64,000 nt of DNA, from the NCBI GenBank assembly GCA_015956445.1, contig WIUZ02000019.1, positions 1-64,000 of the forward strand. Reading direction: 5' to 3'. Position numbers and translations under genes: made by a program. Source of the stretch: Thelephora terrestris. Lineage: Eukaryota > Basidiomycota > Agaricomycetes > Thelephorales > Thelephoraceae. Below, piece after piece: positions 58,501 through 64,000 of this stretch. The notes under the pieces are model-generated. The model had not been told where the DNA came from and did no database searches. It was given only the letters and a program-made list of their open reading frames with translations. Each line of letters begins with the position of its first letter. Position 1 is the stretch's first letter.

Positions 58501-61500
58501 CACCACTGCAATATCCTTGTCCAAGAATTGATAATCAGTGACCCCCTGGAACGTGTTGATGGTGTTGAAATAGTCCGTCAGATCGTAAACTTTGTTCTCC
58601 CAAACGCCCCAGATCCTTGTTGGTTCTTCACGTGAGCTCAGAAACAGACGAGAAATAGAAGAGGCTTACTTTGCGATATTTGTGTCCGCAGCTTGTGCCG
58701 CCAACGTACTGCCCGACCAGACAACCGGTCCCTTGTAGTATTGCATAATCTTCGGCTGAAAGACGCTGGTATACCAGTTTTCCTGAGCCAGCGCTGAATT
58801 GGGCGAAGGCGCAAGTGCACCAGACGTGTGGACTGCGGTTGTGATGTCGGCGGTGAAGTTTTTGTAAGTAAGCACGAGATCCGGGTTTGAGACGAGCCCG
58901 GGACAGCCAAGGGTAAGAGGTACTGGGAAGTAGTTGGTCAAATCTTGCCCGGGAAGGATCTCCAAAGTGGTCTCTCCGTTACTGGGTTCACCGGTGATAT
59001 CGCTGTGATCTCCGCTGATGAATTTCGTGACATCGTAGACACTACCTTGGATCGCGACGTAGCGGTCTGTCACTCCTGTGTGCGTTCCGACTTGTTGCAG
59101 GTTCCAAGCTTTGTCGTAGTTGGGGCAGAGAAGGCGACCAAAGAAGATGATGTAGAAGATGACGGTTGCGTTGAGAAGGAAGATGAGCCAGAATATGGTG
59201 AACTTCTCGCGCCATGCCAATCGGATATCTGGCCGCTTCATCCGCCCCAGCCCTCGCAAACAGAAGCCGGGAATCCAGAAGGTACAAGACATGACCACCC
59301 ATAACCAAATCCTACGGGTGCGACTCGTGGGTACTTCTTCGACGGCATTCATTGCCTCTTTTACGATTATCCCACCGTCCGTGTTCATATTAGGGGTCGG
59401 AGGGGCCGCCTCCTTGTCGTATTCTGAATCCCACCCACCATGGCTCGAAGCAGGGTTATCGGCGAACGGACTTCTGACGTCGTTCGGGGAATTCTCGGGA
59501 TGATTCAAGAGGTGAGAATTTTGCTGTCCTGCGGAACGGGTCAATAACCCCCTATCCTCCCCATCACCGTAGTAAGTTGTCGGTAACGGCTGGTGCCCAG
59601 AGTCAGGGTGCGAATACTCCGTCACGTCATCTGGCATAACACTGTCTGCATCGTCGCCCTTGAGAGCTTTCCTTGCCTCCCGTTCGGCCTCTCGAATGAC
59701 GTCTTCCACGAGTTTCCAGGCGCCATACGTTAACCAGATGGACCGGTGACCAAGAACGTAATCGGATCTCTCCCTCCAGCCATTTGCCTGAGCACACTGC
59801 CTGATTCTGTCGACCTCCGTTCCCCGCATTGTCGGAACGTATCGCTCGCAGAACTCGGCCTGATCGAATTCGACTGTGAACTCCTTCCGTCGCCTCGAGA
59901 CCACGTCCGGCAGGAGTAAAGAGCGAATCTGCGCCTTAACACGTCGCTTGTCGAAGGAATTCGGCGAGCCGGAGTCGTTTGGGCGAATACAAGAGACAAA
60001 CCAATGATGGGTGTGATCCATGGTCGCGAAAATTTGTGAAAGAGTGTAGTTTATCTGGGTGGTCACAGCATAGGTTTTGGAGAGGTCCAACTCCGCGTGG
60101 GGATCAGAGGGGGCAGCGCCGTTGAAAGAAGGGGCGGGGGTGGGTTGCCGGATGGGTCGAGAAAATACCTGAGCTTGAACGACGATGGTCTCATCCTTGG
60201 GATGTTTCTCCAGTGCCATACCGACGCCCGACATGAGTTTGGAAATGAATGGGTCCGCAGAGTGACGGAGGAGAGTGATGAAAGCTGGATCGATCAGACC
60301 AGCATCCTTCTCGACAAAGCCGGTTACATCGTATGAACATGGACCAGCGTAATGGTTGATTCCAAACATATTTCGACCATCTGGGCCGGACACGCTGGGA
60401 CCGGTGACGAAAGAAACGTGAGTGCCGAACTTCGAGATCAAGTCCTGCAGCATGTCCCCATCGTCGTTTTCGCCACCCTTTCCCGTCTTGAACGTTGAAG
60501 CAGCCTTATTCATGACTCCTATGACTCCGTTGGGCTTCCTGTGGGCCCGTTCGTTCAGCTGCTCCCCACGAAGCAACTCCACGCAGGCGACATTGTCCAT
60601 AGTGGTGACAGCAGGGAGGGCGAGGCCATCGCTGACGATCTCGCTGTTCCATCCAATAGCATCTTCGAAGATGTTTCTGACGACATAGGACTGGAGGAGT
60701 TCGTCGGAGAAGTTGATACAGAACTCCTCAAATCCATTGTGGCCGTAGGCGGAGATTAGAGGCGCGCCCCCTGAGAAGGCCATTGATGCGGCACCAGTGG
60801 GACCCCGGGTCTGGAAGCCTGCTTGATCAAATATGCCGATTTGAGTCTGGAGGGTGGGCTCTTCCGGGGATGGAGCGAGACGATGGTTGATGCTCTCGAC
60901 AGCATATGCGAAGAGGATAGCGTACAGATCCCGGACAAACTTGTTTCGTTGTTCAGAACTCTGTTCGGCGCTCAACAGGACAGTATACAGTTCCTTTCGG
61001 ACGTAACTGGTCTTGTTTGTCAATGCTTGGGTGAGATCGTCCGTGGGGACGCCAAGGAGTCGAGCAGCGTGCTCCAAAACAGGCATATTTGCGACGAAAG
61101 CGGAAACGTCCTTGGCATCAGCCTCCAGGAATTCCAGGTTTCCCAGAACCAGGATGGCCACGAGGAGTGAGAACATCGAGGAGATATTCTTGGGTTTGAA
61201 GCCGAGAACCCGAAGTGCGGCTCGAAGGTCACCGTAAGCGATGGAATCGTCAGTGAATGGTCCGGCCGGTAATCGGTAGCACCCGCTCGAGGCGAGAAGG
61301 GAGTAATCGGTGATATCTTCGAGGGCCCAGAAATCTCGCTCCTGGGGGGTGGCACCAGCGAGAAGTTGGTAGAAAACGTGGTAGGTTCGTTCCTCATGTG
61401 ACAAGTGGTTGAGACGGGATTTGTCGAGGCCATAGGTAAGAACCTTCGCAGCTGCGATACGGCCTCGGTCGTTGAAAAAGAGCTGGAGGTAACGTCCGTG

Positions 61501-62099
61501 ACGGGAGGCGTTGGGGTTTGAGATAGTTTTGGCGTTGCCGAAGGAGTCGAGGAGAGGGCCAAGTGCGCGAATCTGATCAGCGACTTTCGCCTCCCGTTTA
61601 GAATGCGTAGAGAACCTGAGGAGTTGGTTCACTAAGAGATTTGCGCTGAAGCTCTTGCTAGAGCCTGTAATCCCCCTTACAAACGCGATGTGTCAGGCGA
61701 AACGAACGCACGTTGCCCAAAGGCTACAACACGGACGCACCTGAAAATGACGGATTGTGACTGATTCCTACGCCTCATGACGAGATACACTTTCGCGGCC
61801 AACTCATAGAGATGAGGAGAGGGCGGGGCCGGCCCATCGGGAAGAGGCATGCTGGTATCCCTGTAGCATCTTTCCTCGTAATCCTTCGCAGAGACTTCGT
61901 TGATATTAGCAAGGGTCTTGTACGGATTGACTATGACGAGGTTAGATGTGGATATTTTCGAGTAGGGATTGTCAGAGCGGAAACGAGCGTTGAGGACGGC
62001 GAGGATGGCGTCATCAGTGGGAAATACGGTGGTGGATGCGGTGGTGGATATGAGGTCAGTGAGGTCGCCGGAAGAGATGGCGTTGGAGGTGGACGCCAT
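55594..62099 (-). CDS. Chitin synthase with myosin motor and DEK C-terminal domain (class V/VII type)
   Basis: It polymerises UDP-GlcNAc into chitin at the plasma membrane; the motor part helps deliver it along actin. About a dozen exons, roughly 1,880 aa, a normal length. Order: myosin motor-like region (residues 1 to about 770, largest exon about 61680-58679), with P-loop [10 protein letters not shown] and NASRHGRY in place of the usual switch I; two membrane helices ([32 protein letters not shown]); a cytochrome-b5-like segment ([17 protein letters not shown]); then the GT2 core with [27 protein letters not shown] and QRRRWINS; C-terminal membrane spans; a Gly/Pro/Met-rich linker; and a DEK-C domain ([22 protein letters not shown] to [14 protein letters not shown]). 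The P-loop has Ser where Gly is usual. No break is seen. The start is the first ATG ([12 protein letters not shown]). Confidence 0.93.
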
Positions 62100-62264
62100 C
62101 GAGGAGCGACTGCTGCCTGAGTTGCAGTAGAACCGGTGGTGGCAACAGGTGAAAACCGGTGAAACTTGCGGCCTCTCTAACAGGTGTCGCCAAACACTGG
62201 TCGGCAAAGTCCGACCAGTCGGCTTTCACTGCCGCGTGCCAAAAAACACACTGACAGGCTCAAA
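62100..62264. promoter_or_regulatory. Divergent promoter between chitin synthase and PXR1
   Basis: 165 bp separate the two start codons, so the leaders and promoters of both genes overlap or adjoin here. No TATA box is apparent. Confidence 0.4.
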
Positions 62265-63595
62265 ATGGGCCTTTCAGGTAGAAAAGTCAAGCAACGGATC
62301 CCTCAAGATCCGAGGAACCTCTCATGGGCTGACGGTAGCGCTAAACCTCTCCGTATCGACGACCGTTCCCATTGCTCAGCATTATATTCACAGACGCATC
62401 TCGCTTTGGTTCTACATATTTGGCCAAGCTGGGCTTCGATCACAGCGACAAAAATGCCACCCTCGGCATCTCAGGTGAAGGTCTCTCCCAACACCTCAAG
62501 GTAGGGAGTACGCCTTCCTTCGCAATTGGTCTTTCACTTCCGCGTCATGTAGGTGCACCACAAACTGGACATGATGGGTATCGGAGCCCAACACACCAGG
62601 GATCCTAATGGGATCGCTTGGAAGCAAAATAGAGACTTTGAAAACCTTCTCAAGAGGCTCAATGCGAACTCGGAAGATCCTGCAGAGGATGGAGTGGATT
62701 TTTCTCCCATTGACGGCTTCCAGCCAGCTCACGTCAACGAACTCCCTGGCAGCACGGCTAATGCCGAGACAGAAACAGAGACAAGAGGCGAGGATGGAAA
62801 AGTAAAGAAGGAGAGGAAGTCGAAGAAGAGAAAGAGGCCACGAAATGATGATGAAACTGCGGTAGTGGAAGAGAGAAAGTCAAAAAAACGGAAGCAGGCT
62901 GATGGTGGACCCATGGAAGGGGGTCCATCGAGCTCAAACTCACCCCCACCCACACCAGAAAGCATACCGTCCGTCACAACTGATCGTTTCCGTAAAGAGG
63001 CATCTTCTGACCCTTCGGTTCCAGCATCTCCAGCAAACCCCACCGCCATGGCCGTGCTCATAGAGCTCGGTTCATCGCCTCCAAACGTCTCGCCGCGACT
63101 TCATCGAGAGCCGTCGCGGAAATTCTTGGCATATCTTCCACTTCTATTACACCTCTGTCTGGTTCAGGCTTTGCAACTCCTGAGGTAGCACCTCTTGCTG
63201 AAGCTGACCAACATGGACACTTGACAGTCTCGACGAAAAGCGTCACAGAATACTTCAAGGAGAGGATGGGACTCGTGGTTTCAAAGCCCAAAAGTTTTGA
63301 CATGGTGACGGATGAAGAGCCCCGAGGTGGTATTGGCTCTCGGCCGAAAGTCTGCGCTCTTGACGAGGTCGAGGAAGGCAGGGGGCTGCGCGGCGGTCTC
63401 GGTATGGGTTTGCTTGCTAAGATGTCCGCAGCCGAGGCCGCGGGGGAAGTTTCTATACAAGGAATACCCGAAGGAAAGGACAAGAGAAAGGAGGCGAGGA
63501 TTGGGAGAGAAAGCTGCAGTGAAGGAGATGAAACTGAGGCGAGGCACAGATCAAGAAGGAAAGGTAAAAGACGGGCGAAAGTGGCCAGTGACTAG
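62265..63595 (+). CDS. PXR1: G-patch protein PXR1/PINX1, ribosome biogenesis
   Basis: The start MGLSGRKVKQRIPQDPRNLSW matches the family's opening. Exons 62265-62334, 62394-62500 and 62553 onward join in phase to give DASRFGSTYLAKLGFDHSDKN and GISGEGLSQHLKV...KLDMMGIGA, the G-patch with its glycine-spaced core. NRDFENLLKRLN follows, then a Lys/Glu-rich, nuclear-signal-like region (KKERKSKKRKRPRND). A further intron, best placed at about 62992-63066, reconnects to PRFIASKRLAATSSRAVAEILG, the conserved C-terminal segment. The final basic tail ends KRRAKVASD at 63595. In yeast the protein acts in the nucleolus with the helicase Prp43 in rRNA and snoRNA processing. Total about 415 aa. The placement of the last intron is uncertain. 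Confidence 0.85.
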
Positions 63596-64000
63596 TGCCA
63601 ACTGGTTCGGAAGGCGTGTGCTACTTTGTTACCTACTGGAAATCGTGATGAAAGTTACCAACTCGCTCTCTGGTTATCGCTTTCCGCTGAATCGACGCGA
63701 ACGGGCAGTGCGTCATGCGCAACTCCACGTTTCTCCAGGCCGATGGGAAATCAACTATTTTGAGTGAAAAAAGCGTGCCTTGTACGAGGGATCTCTGGGG
63801 CGCGACTGTGGAGTACGCAGGATGCAAAGCGAAAAGAAGGCGGGGTTCACTTGTTGGATAATTCAATCGCGTTCCGGCTCTTTGACAACACTTGCTCGCT
63901 TATGCTCGGTGTTGGCTTGGACCGGAGCGGAGTATCTGGAATCTTGGACGATGCTGTTCCAACTACCGACCTCCAGTCAATCGAGCGAACAAGAGTACCA
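63596..64000. other. 3' flank of PXR1, no gene recognised
   Basis: The last 400 bp of the window. Two frames are open (63312-63767 plus, 63866-63633 minus), but neither has a recognisable motif. Confidence 0.4.

Overview
This window looks like a chromosome segment from a filamentous basidiomycete, most likely an agaricomycete. The genes have many short introns (about 46-70 nt) with fungal GT-AG signals. The gene set includes a myosin-motor chitin synthase, a KDZ-type transposase with a CxC2-like cysteine cluster, and several Agaricomycete-restricted families. No rRNA, tRNA, CRISPR array or bacterial-style operon was recognised.

Layout. (1) 1-24.1 kb: two near-identical arms of about 2.5 kb (1543-4120 and 21402-23839), inverted relative to each other, enclose 17.3 kb. 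Inside lie an apparently intact KDZ transposase gene (13425-17339, 9 exons, 1157 aa), a 772-aa WFNN/WW-motif gene (9022-6211, minus), a cysteine-rich 308-aa gene (20644-19599, minus), a weak gene call at 10.6-11.4 kb and an Hsp70 fossil. I read this as a candidate giant KDZ transposon of about 22.3 kb. Both outer ends abut a 21-bp satellite that lies in the same orientation on both sides. (2) 24.1-42.2 kb: a nest of transposable elements. One LTR-like block (24116-27099) is split by a 2.3-kb TG...CA element (24347-26668; duplicated target ATCGT). A large transposon-type gene on the minus strand (40760-33123) is split by a 3.3-kb TG...CA element (34792-38094; duplicated target GGATG). That element carries a second, inverted copy of the LTR-like block. 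Between the nested insertions sits an island of two divergent host genes (29362-31563). A gene that probably travels with the large transposon gene is transcribed divergently from it at 40866-42205. (3) 42.5-63.6 kb: ordinary, densely packed host genes. These are a conserved fungal protein, glycogen branching enzyme, nicotinate phosphoribosyltransferase, a WW-like membrane protein, a disordered proline-rich protein, an alpha/beta hydrolase, chitin synthase with myosin motor and DEK C-terminal domain, and the G-patch protein PXR1/PINX1.

How it fits together: the right third is housekeeping (glycogen, NAD salvage, cell wall, ribosome biogenesis) with no sign of a pathway cluster. The left two thirds are accessory and have been shaped by layered insertions. 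Exon boundaries come from reading frame, splice signals and remembered family motifs only. Where several exons join in phase (KDZ, the WFNN gene, glycogen branching enzyme) the model is strong.
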